Shown here piece after piece: positions 24,381-32,416 of a DNA stretch of 64,000 nt (position 1 is its first letter; each line of letters starts with the position of its first letter). A program made the position numbers and the translations under genes. Origin of the DNA: Mucilaginibacter roseus (GTDB taxonomy: Bacteria; Bacteroidota; Bacteroidia; Sphingobacteriales; Sphingobacteriaceae); contig NZ_JAJPWV010000001.1 in NCBI RefSeq assembly GCF_021215455.1, positions 620,001 to 684,000 on the forward strand, written 5' to 3'. Under the pieces are notes generated by a model, which had not been told where the DNA came from, searched no databases, and saw only the letters and a program-made list of their open reading frames with translations.

Positions 24381-24905
24381 TCAGAACCGGGCTGCAAATG
24401 TATCTAAACTCTCTTTAATACGCAACAGATATTTTTGTTTATAGTAAATATTTACGATTTCATTCAGCCTGCTTTCCTTCGCTATGTGGTCAAGGGTAGG
24501 GTAGTCGTTAGTCAACCCGTTCAATTGCTCATTTATATCTCCCTCAAAAGCAAGTACTTCAGCTGTAATGTCGCGCAACTGATCCGCATTTTCAACTTCC
24601 ATCAGGCGCTCATTGAGCTCCATCATTTCCATTAAAAAGTCTGCCGGTAATTGTGGTTTTGCACCTTCTTCAAGCAATTCGTGGCTGCGTAATATGTATT
24701 CCAGGCGCTTTGCGGAGTCAGCAAGGGTTTGGTAGGCCTTGTTATTGAGGGTCGAAAGTTCCAGTATTTCCTGCTGTTTTTCATCACCCTCGGTTGCGTA
24801 AAAGTCAGGATGATATTTCTTGCTGAGCTGGTAAAACTGTTTTTTCAAAGCAGCCTCATCCAGGTGGAAAGATTCGGGCAGGTTATAAAATTCAAAGTAG
24901 TTCAT
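24381..24905 (-). CDS. hscB: Fe-S cluster assembly co-chaperone HscB (J-domain protein)
   Basis: A 174-residue J-domain co-chaperone that delivers IscU-type scaffolds to the HscA/DnaK ATPase during Fe-S cluster transfer. From the ATG at 24905 the protein begins MNYFEFYNLPESF, the normal HscB start; an upstream in-frame ATG at 24944 overlaps the previous gene and is unlikely. The HPD motif is at residues 32-34. The C-terminal three-helix domain (about 75-170) carries acidic ALNERLME-like repeats as in HscB. It lies 10 bp after the CAP-domain gene, suggesting co-transcription, though the two have no obvious functional link. Confidence 0.88.
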   Translation of the reverse strand: MNYFEFYNLPESFHLDEAALKKQFYQLSKKYHPDFYATEGDEKQQEILELSTLNNKAYQTLADSAKRLEYILRSHELLEEGAKPQLPADFLMEMMELNERLMEVENADQLRDITAEVLAFEGDINEQLNGLTNDYPTLDHIAKESRLNEIVNIYYKQKYLLRIKESLDTFAARF

Positions 24906-24915
24906 TAAAACAAAA

Positions 24916-25473
24916 TTACCCTCTTTTTTGGATAATACGTGCACCTTGCTTTATCATTTGCTGTTGCTGTGGCGTAAAGTTTTCACGGCCACCAAAATCC
25001 TGTACCCAATAATTGTCTTTTTCGGCCACGCCAACTTCTTTAAGGCCGGGGTTCATCAGGTTTTTACAATGGCCCGGGCTTTTAAACCAGCCGTTTTGCA
25101 CCTCGGCAATACTACGCTGCCCATAAGCAATATTTTCGGCAATGGCGTAGCTTCTAAAGCCTTTATAAGTGTAACCGGCACCCATAATACGATCTTTAAT
25201 ACTACGGCCATTCCTGCTTTCATGACTAAAGTACTTTTTCCTGGCCATGTCTTTTGCGTGGTCTTCAGCCGCATCCTCCAGTTGGTCATTCCAAACTAAT
25301 GGCGGGGCAGGTGCCATGCGTTGCGTTCCGCAGTTGCAGCCAGTACGCCGCACCGCGTTTATGCGTTCTAAAAATTCGTCCTTAAAATCATCGTCGGCAG
25401 TATTATTGCCCATGCTTGTCAGTGTCAGGCCGAGCATTAACAGCGCGATCCCTTTCAATATCATTCTCTTCAT
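24916..25473 (-). CDS. Exported CAP-domain (SCP/PR-1-like) protein
   Basis: A 185-residue protein with a signal peptide (MKRMILKGIALLMLGLTL). The CAP domain spans about residues 35-170: ERINAVRRTG at the start, the helix WNDQLEDAAEDHAKDMA, the conserved YFSHESRNG histidine motif, AENIAYG and GHCKNLMNP. Bacterial CAP proteins are secreted and mostly of unknown function. Two cysteines in CNC near the start are unusual and might form a disulfide with the later cysteine. The HscB gene follows after 10 bp. Confidence 0.9.
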   Translation of the reverse strand: MKRMILKGIALLMLGLTLTSMGNNTADDDFKDEFLERINAVRRTGCNCGTQRMAPAPPLVWNDQLEDAAEDHAKDMARKKYFSHESRNGRSIKDRIMGAGYTYKGFRSYAIAENIAYGQRSIAEVQNGWFKSPGHCKNLMNPGLKEVGVAEKDNYWVQDFGGRENFTPQQQQMIKQGARIIQKRG

Positions 25474-25516
25474 ACCGTTAAGTATGACTGTAAACGGCGA
25501 AAGTGGTTTAAGCGTG

Positions 25517-26242
25517 TTATATAACCGCTAATTTTTTGGCGGCTACCTTGGCTGGTTTCTTATCCGTGGCAACAGGTTTTGCCGATCCGGTAGTATCACT
25601 TGATGCGATAAGCGGGGTAGCAACTGGCTTTATGCTTGATTTATTTTTCTTAGATTTTGTGGATGCCAGCATTGTCTTGCCCTTTTTACCCAGCTTTTTA
25701 TTTAGTTTAGCGTAATCCTTTTTAATCGAGGCAGACGCCGTAGCCGACTTTTGTTGTTCAGACCAGTATAAGGCTTCCTTCAGGTCTCTCTCTGCCAGTT
25801 TATATTCCTTAATATCCGTTTTTATAGCGGCAAGATGTTGTAATGACGCTATTATATTGGGAACATCATTTTTGATGCGCGAAAGGTTATTTGATTGCAA
25901 TGCATACCATTTTGCCTGGCTATATTTTTTTTGCTTGTAGAATAATTGTGAGAGCTTATCAAAGCTGATGCGCATGCCGGTGGTATCGCTGATCCCGGAG
26001 TATAAATGCAGCGCCTGAAAACAATTAATTTGTGCCTCATTTTGGTACATGGCCTTTTTCATCGGATTGCTAACCGTATCGTAATGCATATATACGTTTA
26101 CCAATTTTAGATGTATAGGCGCGCGCAACGAATCAACGGTGGTTTTCTTAAGCTTTCTCCTTAGGCTATCCAAGTCATCGGCATGAGTAAATTGAAAAAT
26201 AAATAAGAAGGCGAAAGCAATAATTGTGAATAGTTTTTTCAT
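25517..26242 (-). CDS. Exported helical (TPR-like) protein with lysine-rich tail
   Basis: A 241-residue protein with a signal peptide (MKKLFTIIAFAFLFIFQFTHA). Residues about 25-165 form predicted helix pairs resembling tetratricopeptide repeats (ALHLYSGISDTTGMRISFDK..., AKWYALQSNNLS). From about 170 the sequence is lysine, serine and alanine-rich and low-complexity (KSKKNKSS, KPAKVAAKK). The tail may bind peptidoglycan, nucleic acid or acidic polymers. I recognise no named family. It lies just downstream of the inositol-phosphorylceramide locus on the same strand but 170 bp away. Confidence 0.7.
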   Translation of the reverse strand: MKKLFTIIAFAFLFIFQFTHADDLDSLRRKLKKTTVDSLRAPIHLKLVNVYMHYDTVSNPMKKAMYQNEAQINCFQALHLYSGISDTTGMRISFDKLSQLFYKQKKYSQAKWYALQSNNLSRIKNDVPNIIASLQHLAAIKTDIKEYKLAERDLKEALYWSEQQKSATASASIKKDYAKLNKKLGKKGKTMLASTKSKKNKSSIKPVATPLIASSDTTGSAKPVATDKKPAKVAAKKLAVI

Positions 26243-26412
26243 CAGCTAATGGGCTATGAAAAATTCTATTCAAACTACATGCCTATATCATAATTAAGAC
26301 CTTATGTACAATGAAATAGGCTTTGAATGAAGATATGTTGGTAATTGCATACAAATGCCGATAAGCCTTGTTGGCTGCCGTAGTAGCTTTTTTGGTACAG
26401 TTTGTAGCTAAA

Positions 26413-27351
26413 TTACTTAATAGTCTGTTCGTAACGATCTAAAAAGTTGCGTAGTGGACTAACACGGGAGAATGCCCATTCAAATAAAGCGATGCCTAAC
26501 GTGGCGGTCAGAATTCCGAAGGTAACATCAAGCACGTAGTGATGGCTGGTATATACAGCGGCAAACCAAATCCCTACCATCACAGTAGCGAAGAAGAGGT
26601 TAATGAAACCTAATTTATTTTTAAGGCCGAAGTATAAGACGATGAGTGGATACGCAGAGTGCAACGACGGCATAGCCGCAAACACATTTGATCCTTTGGC
26701 GTAAATGGTTTTAAAAACATTTATATCAAAATACTCATCAAAACGGGCGAGGCCAGCGGTATTGCCTGGAGTAGTTTGCACAAAATTAAATCCATAAAAA
26801 TGCACATACCAGGGTGGGGCAGCCGGATAAGTATAGTAAACTATAAAACCCAAAAAGTTCACTATAAAGAACGTCAATAAAAAGCTCAGAAACTGCCTGC
26901 GGTTTACAAAGAAAAGGTACACCGCAAATGCCATTGGCACCGGTATCCAGCACAAGTAAAAGATGCCTGATATAATATCCAGGAAATTGACGTTGTTGAT
27001 CCACAAATATTCATTGGGCGTAAGTATTTTTCCGCCAGAATTAATTCCGAACAAGCTTTTCTCAAAATTGTATAAGCCCGCTATATGAACGGTGTTATAT
27101 TCATAGTTTGGAAAGGCCTTCATGTAATCGTAGATTATCCAGTATACAATGAATATGGAAAATCCTACGATAAATTTACGGCTGATAGGGGTTGCGTAGA
27201 AAAACAGGTTGTATAAAAACACCAGCACTAACTGATCGCTTTTAAAACCCAGCAATAACCACGAAATTATTAAATACGCAATAGAGATCAGCGAAACAGT
27301 TAAAGCCGATTTGGGAGTAACCGGAAAAACTGCGCCGGCAGTTTTGGCCAT
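26413..27351 (-). CDS. Aur1-like PAP2 family transferase, probable inositol phosphorylceramide synthase
   Basis: Polytopic membrane protein of 312 residues with about six to eight helices. It has the PAP2_3/Aur1-type catalytic motifs: AAMPSLHSAYP (histidine of motif C2) and SHHYVLDVTFG (histidine and aspartate of motif C3). In fungi, Aur1 moves inositol phosphate from phosphatidylinositol to ceramide. Here the same minus-strand locus encodes inositol phosphate synthase, a CDP-alcohol phosphatidyltransferase and serine palmitoyltransferase, so inositol phosphorylceramide synthase is the likely role. A plain lipid phosphatase is the alternative. The start lies one base after the upstream hydroxylase stop. 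Confidence 0.82.
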   Translation of the reverse strand: MAKTAGAVFPVTPKSALTVSLISIAYLIISWLLLGFKSDQLVLVFLYNLFFYATPISRKFIVGFSIFIVYWIIYDYMKAFPNYEYNTVHIAGLYNFEKSLFGINSGGKILTPNEYLWINNVNFLDIISGIFYLCWIPVPMAFAVYLFFVNRRQFLSFLLTFFIVNFLGFIVYYTYPAAPPWYVHFYGFNFVQTTPGNTAGLARFDEYFDINVFKTIYAKGSNVFAAMPSLHSAYPLIVLYFGLKNKLGFINLFFATVMVGIWFAAVYTSHHYVLDVTFGILTATLGIALFEWAFSRVSPLRNFLDRYEQTIK

Positions 27352-27352
27352 G

Positions 27353-27973
27353 TTACTTCTTTAAAAAATCTGAACGGAATATTTTGTCCCACAATGGAGA
27401 GCTTACACCGTAACCTTTGGATGGATCCTGGTAGTGGTGCAGCATGTGGTGCTGTTTAATTTTTTTCCAAAAACTGCCTTTAAAGTTAAAGTGGTGAATG
27501 GCGTAGTGCGAAATGTCATAACACAAATACCCTAATATAAAGCCTGAAAAAAGGCCGTTTACATACAAAGCAGGGAAAGCAAGCTTAAATAAAAAATAAA
27601 AACCTGTAGCCAGCGGAATACTTGCTGAAGGTGGCATTACCAAACGTTTAGCGTCGCTGGGGTAATCATGATGTACACCGTGAAATATAAAGTGTAAGCG
27701 CAGCGCCCACTTTGCTTTAGGTACAAAATGGAAAACAAAGCGGTGCATTACATATTCAATAAACGTCCAGACAAATAAACCGGCTAAAAACAAACCAGCA
27801 AAGTTTAAAAAGGGCTGATCGTCAACAAAAAGTGAATAGTAAGTGCATACACCGATAACCGGTACAAAAATTATAATGGGTACATAAAAGCTTACTTTTG
27901 ATAAACTCTCTAAAATATCGTTCTTAAACATTCTCACCGATTCGGGTGAGTTTGATACAAAGTTCCTCTTCAT
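27353..27973 (-). CDS. Fatty acid hydroxylase superfamily protein, candidate sphingolipid fatty-acid 2-hydroxylase
   Basis: Membrane di-iron oxygenase of 206 residues. The histidine clusters of the family are all visible: HRFVFH, HGVHH, HYAIHH and HHMLHH, between paired hydrophobic helices. The arrangement resembles the membrane domain of yeast Scs7/FA2H, which hydroxylates the acyl chain of ceramide. Its place between DUF4833 and the Aur1-like gene, with 1-6 bp gaps, makes the ceramide acyl chain or long-chain base the likely substrate. Carotenoid hydroxylase is a related alternative that the context does not support. Confidence 0.82.
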   Translation of the reverse strand: MKRNFVSNSPESVRMFKNDILESLSKVSFYVPIIIFVPVIGVCTYYSLFVDDQPFLNFAGLFLAGLFVWTFIEYVMHRFVFHFVPKAKWALRLHFIFHGVHHDYPSDAKRLVMPPSASIPLATGFYFLFKLAFPALYVNGLFSGFILGYLCYDISHYAIHHFNFKGSFWKKIKQHHMLHHYQDPSKGYGVSSPLWDKIFRSDFLKK

Positions 27974-27979
27974 GGCCTT

Positions 27980-28549
27980 TCAGGGTTTTAAACGCTCTGC
28001 AATAACTTTTCCGGTGAGGGTGTCAGTGCCTCTTAACTCCATGTATTTTACGTTAGGCGACCAAACTGGCCCGCCATCAATACGTACAAACACCCGGTTA
28101 AGTATTGCCTGCTTGTTTAAAATGGTTACGAAGATATGATATTTTCCGTCAGTTCCCTTCATCAGCGTAAGCGGAATTTTTTTGTATGACAATATTCTGA
28201 TATCATATTTTTCTTTCGCCAATGCCTTAGCGCTTACACCAAAGGCAAATTTGCGCTGTATCATGCTCAACTCCACGCATTGTTGTTGTTTGGCGTAAAG
28301 TTTCCAATAGGGGTGTATCGGGTCATCAGCATTTAGAGTGCCGTCCTCGTTCCAATTCAATTCGTAAATAATGGTGTTGGTATTCGGGTCGCGCTGCAGG
28401 TAAAACAGCATTTCAATACCATTTGGAGTAGGTAGCTCAGCTATCTTAAGGGTATCTGATGCAGCGTTGCGATAAGCGTTATCGGCCTTGCTGCTTTTGG
28501 CAAGCATTAAATACATCACCAAAAGCAGCACGGTCAATAGTTTATGCAT
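27980..28549 (-). CDS. Exported DUF4833 protein in the sphingolipid locus
   Basis: A 189-residue protein with a signal peptide (MHKLLTVLLLVMYLMLAKSSKA). The mature part (about 40-185) matches the DUF4833 pattern: FYLQRDPNTNTIIYELNW, DDPIHPYWKLYA, KKIPLTLM and the terminal strand with VFVRIDGGPVW and YMELRGTD. Function is unknown. The gene is packed between the CDP-alcohol phosphatidyltransferase (3 bp gap) and the hydroxylase (6 bp gap), so it probably acts in inositol-lipid synthesis or handling in the periplasm. Confidence 0.8.
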   Translation of the reverse strand: MHKLLTVLLLVMYLMLAKSSKADNAYRNAASDTLKIAELPTPNGIEMLFYLQRDPNTNTIIYELNWNEDGTLNADDPIHPYWKLYAKQQQCVELSMIQRKFAFGVSAKALAKEKYDIRILSYKKIPLTLMKGTDGKYHIFVTILNKQAILNRVFVRIDGGPVWSPNVKYMELRGTDTLTGKVIAERLKP

Positions 28550-28552
28550 ATG

Positions 28553-29290
28553 TTATTGCTGTTCTTTTTCTTCGAGGGCCTTTTTAGCCTCGCGCAACCG
28601 GTTAAAAGCGGTTATATTAGTTAGTACAGCTAATATAGTAATTGGAAGTGTAAAAAACGACATGGTTTCAAATACATGATATTTAATTCCAGGTACATAC
28701 AATTTATAATCGCCACCAATGTAATTTGACATCACGCCGCATAAAATAGCGCATAAACCGATAGTCACCACGCGCTCCGGGCGCTGCATTAATCCACCTT
28801 TACATTCAACGCCCAGGCCTTCCGCACGGGCACGTACATAACTCACCATCATGGAGCCAATAAGGGCTATGAAAGCGAATATTGAGCTAAAAAAATAATG
28901 ATGCGCTACCAGGTAATAGCATATACCTAAAAACATGATCAGTTCGCTGTAACGGTCAAGTACCGAGTCATACAGCGCGCCGAATGTTGATTTCATGTTG
29001 CCCAGGCGTGCTACCTGCCCGTCAAGCATGTCAAACAAGCCTGCAAATAATATCAGGCCGCCTGCCCAGCCTACATAATTAAGGTTGATGCGTGCGCCTG
29101 TTTCAGCACCTGCTATAAATATAATTGCCACCCCCACATTAAGCACAAAGCCTATTGAGGTTACGGCGTTAGGGGTAAGGCCAAGTTTGATGAGTACCTT
29201 TACAAAAGGATCAATTACTTTATAAATGCCCAGTTGCAGGCTGGTACGCAGGTTTGGTGATGTTGTTGCCGTAGTGGTTTGTTGTGCCAT
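28553..29290 (-). CDS. CDP-alcohol phosphatidyltransferase, probable phosphatidylinositol(-phosphate) synthase
   Basis: Inner-membrane enzyme of 245 residues counted from the ATG at 29290; an upstream start at 29344 would overlap the DUF5686 gene. The complete signature D-x2-DG-x2-AR-x8-G-x3-D-x3-D is present in LFDMLDGQVARLG...GALYDSVLD. The family joins a CDP-activated lipid to an alcohol. With myo-inositol-1-phosphate synthase in the same locus, the acceptor is probably inositol-1-phosphate (or inositol), giving phosphatidylinositol phosphate, as reported for the inositol-lipid cluster of Bacteroides thetaiotaomicron. Phosphatidylglycerophosphate synthase is the main alternative. Confidence 0.85.
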   Translation of the reverse strand: MAQQTTTATTSPNLRTSLQLGIYKVIDPFVKVLIKLGLTPNAVTSIGFVLNVGVAIIFIAGAETGARINLNYVGWAGGLILFAGLFDMLDGQVARLGNMKSTFGALYDSVLDRYSELIMFLGICYYLVAHHYFFSSIFAFIALIGSMMVSYVRARAEGLGVECKGGLMQRPERVVTIGLCAILCGVMSNYIGGDYKLYVPGIKYHVFETMSFFTLPITILAVLTNITAFNRLREAKKALEEKEQQ

Positions 29291-29307
29291 TAATTTTTTA
29301 CTGTCAA

Positions 29308-31866
29308 TTAAAAGTCGAATGTTATACGGGTTCTTAAACCCCATTCAGATACGTTTGGATTATCGAGATAGTTAAATCTCTTTACCAAATCCAAGCGGAT
29401 AAATTTAAAAATATTTTCAATACCAACGCTCCCCTCAATGTAAGGTTTACTTCCCAATGAATAAGTTATAGGTTTTCCGGCCTCATCAACCGGAAATTGA
29501 TACAGATCGGGATGTAAAGACGGATCGTTTTCGCTCCGTAACCCACCATATAATGCTTTAAACGACACTACCTCACGCCACTTCAATTTTTTTAATAAAG
29601 GTATCTTGTTAAAAAAGAATCCGTAAAAATGCTGATCGATGCTAATTGCCTGGTAATCATCGCTCACAAACTCCAAAAAGTTCATCAGGTTATATGAGTC
29701 AACATCGTAAGCATAAGTTTGGTTTGCACGATGGATATTTAATAATGGATATGGTACTTTGCCGAATATGTGGCCTGCCTCTAAAGATACATCTGCATAT
29801 CCAAATACGGATAGATAGAAGTGCTTATCAATACGGCCCAACAATTTATCGTACCCGTACTGCCCGCCAAACAGATCTTTTATGCCTTTTGTATAATACA
29901 AATTAAATATGGGATACTTGCTCAGAATTGGCGTGCGAAACATTTTACCCTGGTAAAATTGTTCATAAGGAGCGTAACGCAGGTTAAGGTTTAACTCGCT
30001 TGTGGTGAGATAACGATCGCTAATTAAAGAGCTGTTAACTAAGCGGTTAAAATAGAGCGAACCGGCGGGCTCTTGTGTCCATTTGGTAAAATTGAATTTG
30101 TATGAAAAGTGATTTTCAAATTCGCGTACGTAGTCAAACCGGTAAAAATCATTGTATAAATACTTATCGTTATTACCCCTTTTAAATGATAACAGGAAGT
30201 TATCTTCTCGAACAAAGTCAAGATTTAAACCCGGTATCTTGGTATCACGCTGAAAGCTTGCCCGCACATAATGCTGCGGGAATTTGTATATGGATTTGGC
30301 ATTAAGCGAATAGGTGCTGCTTAAAAAATATTTCCAGCGTTCATCCTTAAAACCATAGGCCGCGTAAGTTTCAAAAAATATACGTTTGCTAAAGTCATAT
30401 GTAGTACGCCCGCCGAACCTCAGCCTGAAACCCTCAACCGGGTTAAAGCTGTAGAATGAGTTTGCCGGACCAACCTCAAACTTGCCAAATCCTTTGTAAC
30501 CGAACACCAATAGCGATAATAAATCGGCTGCACGACGATAGGATGGCATGCGGGTTAGGCTGTCAATATTAGTATAAACTTTTGATTCGGCGGTGCTTAG
30601 CGTGTCCAGGCGGTTCTCCTGCCAAAACTGCTCGTTTCGTTCCTTTGCTTCATCCATATAAACAACCGCTTCACCGGCATAGGCGGCATCAGGCCGGGGA
30701 GTATTGATGAAAAACTTATCGAACGTGATAGTGCGTATACCAAACAGGCCGCCGGATTTATCCTTATTGAAACCAAAATCGGCCAATGTTGTGCTTTTGC
30801 TGAGATGATAACGGCCATCGGTGTTCTTGGCAAAGTCCAGATCAACTTCCATGCTTTTTACAAAGTTAAGGTTGATGTTTCGGTTTGCTTTCAATACAGC
30901 TCGTTGTACTGCGTAGTTGCCGTCGAGCGTAACGTACAACATACCCTCAAAAAGCATATCTGCTGTATTGCGTGGGGTAAAACTAAGCTCAACAAGCTTT
31001 TCGTTGCTGGCGGTGGTAACGGTATCGGTTATAAAAAACTTATAGAAGTTGGGTGATACGCCTGCTATCGGGCTAAGCCATTGGTTAGTGAGCAGCATTA
31101 CGTTGTTATCGTAAATGTTGATCTCAGAGTACATGTGTTTAAAGTAAGCGCCAATGCCCTCACTATCTACAAACGGACCAAAGTTTACCGCTTTTTCGCC
31201 CAAAACCACGGTATGTTTTTTCTCAGGATTTTTTCGGTAAAAAGTATGCGACACCTTCTCGTTAAGATAAAATGGTAGCAGGTTTTTGCCCGGAATGGTT
31301 GTAGTATCGCGGTTATCTATCAGAAATTTATACTTTTTGAAAAACTTTTTATCCGCCAGCTTGCTCGAAACATTCAGGAACGAGAACTGCATTTTATCAT
31401 AACTGCGGTACTCTACGTACTCATAGCTTTCCGGTTGGTTCTTTTCCTTGTTTTCAATAACCTTCCGGATCAACTCAACCGCCGGGTTATTCTTATTACT
31501 GTATTTCTGTTTTTTCTGGCTTTTAACTATAACCTCATTGAGCGCCTGTGCCTCGGAGGTTAAACGAATGGTGACATTTTGTTCGGCTCCCGGCTTTATG
31601 GCAAAGTTTACGGTTTTATACCCCACAAACGATACCTGTAACGTGCTCTGCGCTTTTACTGATTGCAGAAAGAACCTGCCGTCGGCATTAGTAGTGGTAC
31701 CCGTGCTGGTACCCGCAAATGCTACCGACACATATGGGAGTGGCTTTTTGTTTTTGGCATCGATAACGGTGCCGTTAACAACGGTAATCTGGGCTAATAA
31801 TAGTGTAGACTGTAGAAGGAGTAGGGTGAGTAAAAAAAGTTTTTTTACCGGTGTGTTTATATTCAT
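29308..31866 (-). CDS. DUF5686 outer-membrane protein with carboxypeptidase-regulatory-like domain
   Basis: An 852-residue exported protein. After the signal peptide (cleavage near LLAQ), a carboxypeptidase-regulatory-like beta domain spans about 26-110 (VNGTVIDAKNKKPLPYVSVAF, FVGYKTVNF). A long DUF5686 region follows, whose alternating aromatic strands and terminal TRITFDF phenylalanine suggest an outer-membrane barrel of the C-terminal half. It shares the locus with inositol-lipid enzymes (17-bp gap to each neighbour), so it might move or insert a finished lipid at the outer membrane. That role is inference; DUF5686 proteins have no established function. Confidence 0.8.
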   Translation of the reverse strand: MNINTPVKKLFLLTLLLLQSTLLLAQITVVNGTVIDAKNKKPLPYVSVAFAGTSTGTTTNADGRFFLQSVKAQSTLQVSFVGYKTVNFAIKPGAEQNVTIRLTSEAQALNEVIVKSQKKQKYSNKNNPAVELIRKVIENKEKNQPESYEYVEYRSYDKMQFSFLNVSSKLADKKFFKKYKFLIDNRDTTTIPGKNLLPFYLNEKVSHTFYRKNPEKKHTVVLGEKAVNFGPFVDSEGIGAYFKHMYSEINIYDNNVMLLTNQWLSPIAGVSPNFYKFFITDTVTTASNEKLVELSFTPRNTADMLFEGMLYVTLDGNYAVQRAVLKANRNINLNFVKSMEVDLDFAKNTDGRYHLSKSTTLADFGFNKDKSGGLFGIRTITFDKFFINTPRPDAAYAGEAVVYMDEAKERNEQFWQENRLDTLSTAESKVYTNIDSLTRMPSYRRAADLLSLLVFGYKGFGKFEVGPANSFYSFNPVEGFRLRFGGRTTYDFSKRIFFETYAAYGFKDERWKYFLSSTYSLNAKSIYKFPQHYVRASFQRDTKIPGLNLDFVREDNFLLSFKRGNNDKYLYNDFYRFDYVREFENHFSYKFNFTKWTQEPAGSLYFNRLVNSSLISDRYLTTSELNLNLRYAPYEQFYQGKMFRTPILSKYPIFNLYYTKGIKDLFGGQYGYDKLLGRIDKHFYLSVFGYADVSLEAGHIFGKVPYPLLNIHRANQTYAYDVDSYNLMNFLEFVSDDYQAISIDQHFYGFFFNKIPLLKKLKWREVVSFKALYGGLRSENDPSLHPDLYQFPVDEAGKPITYSLGSKPYIEGSVGIENIFKFIRLDLVKRFNYLDNPNVSEWGLRTRITFDF

Positions 31867-31882
31867 TTATGGTGTTAGGCGT

Positions 31883-32254
31883 TTATGCAAATACAAACTT
31901 TTTTTGCATAAAATAATTGTAACTAAAGCCAACTATTAATGAAACAATGGCTTTTGATATATATTTATCAACGTGCAAGTAATGTACAAATAAAAACACA
32001 CCCCCGTTATTAAGCAACAGGTTTCCTATCCAAACTAAAATATACTTCAATGCCTGTCCCGGTGCCTTTTTCTCCCTGGCATGAAAAACCCATATGCGGC
32101 CTAAAATAAAGTTAGTTACTCCACCGGCAACTGTTCCGGCAAAATTTGAGTATATGTACCAGAGATTAAAAAAATGGTTGCATACAAATGTAATCAAATA
32201 ATCAACCGCGGTTGAAATGAACGAAGAGGCTTGTGCCTTTACAAATGTTGCCAT
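31883..32254 (-). CDS. GtrA family small membrane protein
   Basis: A 123-residue protein with four membrane helices, starting from the ATG at 32254; an upstream start at 32287 adds a poor N-terminus. The pattern ATFVKAQASSFISTAVDYLITF at the start and the NFILGRIWVF stretch after helix two are typical of GtrA. The family is linked to flipping or transfer of polyprenyl-phosphate sugars. In this locus it may flip a lipid intermediate such as a phosphoinositide, which is inference. It is the first gene after the terminator that follows the inositol phosphate synthase gene, so it should have its own promoter in 32255-32356 or depend on readthrough. Confidence 0.83.
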   Translation of the reverse strand: MATFVKAQASSFISTAVDYLITFVCNHFFNLWYIYSNFAGTVAGGVTNFILGRIWVFHAREKKAPGQALKYILVWIGNLLLNNGGVFLFVHYLHVDKYISKAIVSLIVGFSYNYFMQKKFVFA

Positions 32255-32356
32255 GTTAAATATAAGCGATAAGCAGCTATAATACAATAAATTGTAATGC
32301 TATAACTGTGCCAGCTTTAGCCGGCAAATATAAAGGGTTATAATGAATATGAAATG

Positions 32357-32396
32357 AAAAAAAGCCCGGTTACAACTTGCGCTGCAACCGGGCTTT
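32357..32396 (-). terminator. Strong terminator splitting the sphingolipid locus
   Basis: On the minus strand an 11-bp perfect stem (AAAGCCCGGTT / AACCGGGCTTT) is followed by a run of T (positions 32357-32363 as A on plus). It lies 21 bp after the inositol phosphate synthase stop and separates it from the GtrA gene. Confidence 0.85.
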
Positions 32397-32416
32397 AAAT
32401 TTTATAAACGTCGGTA

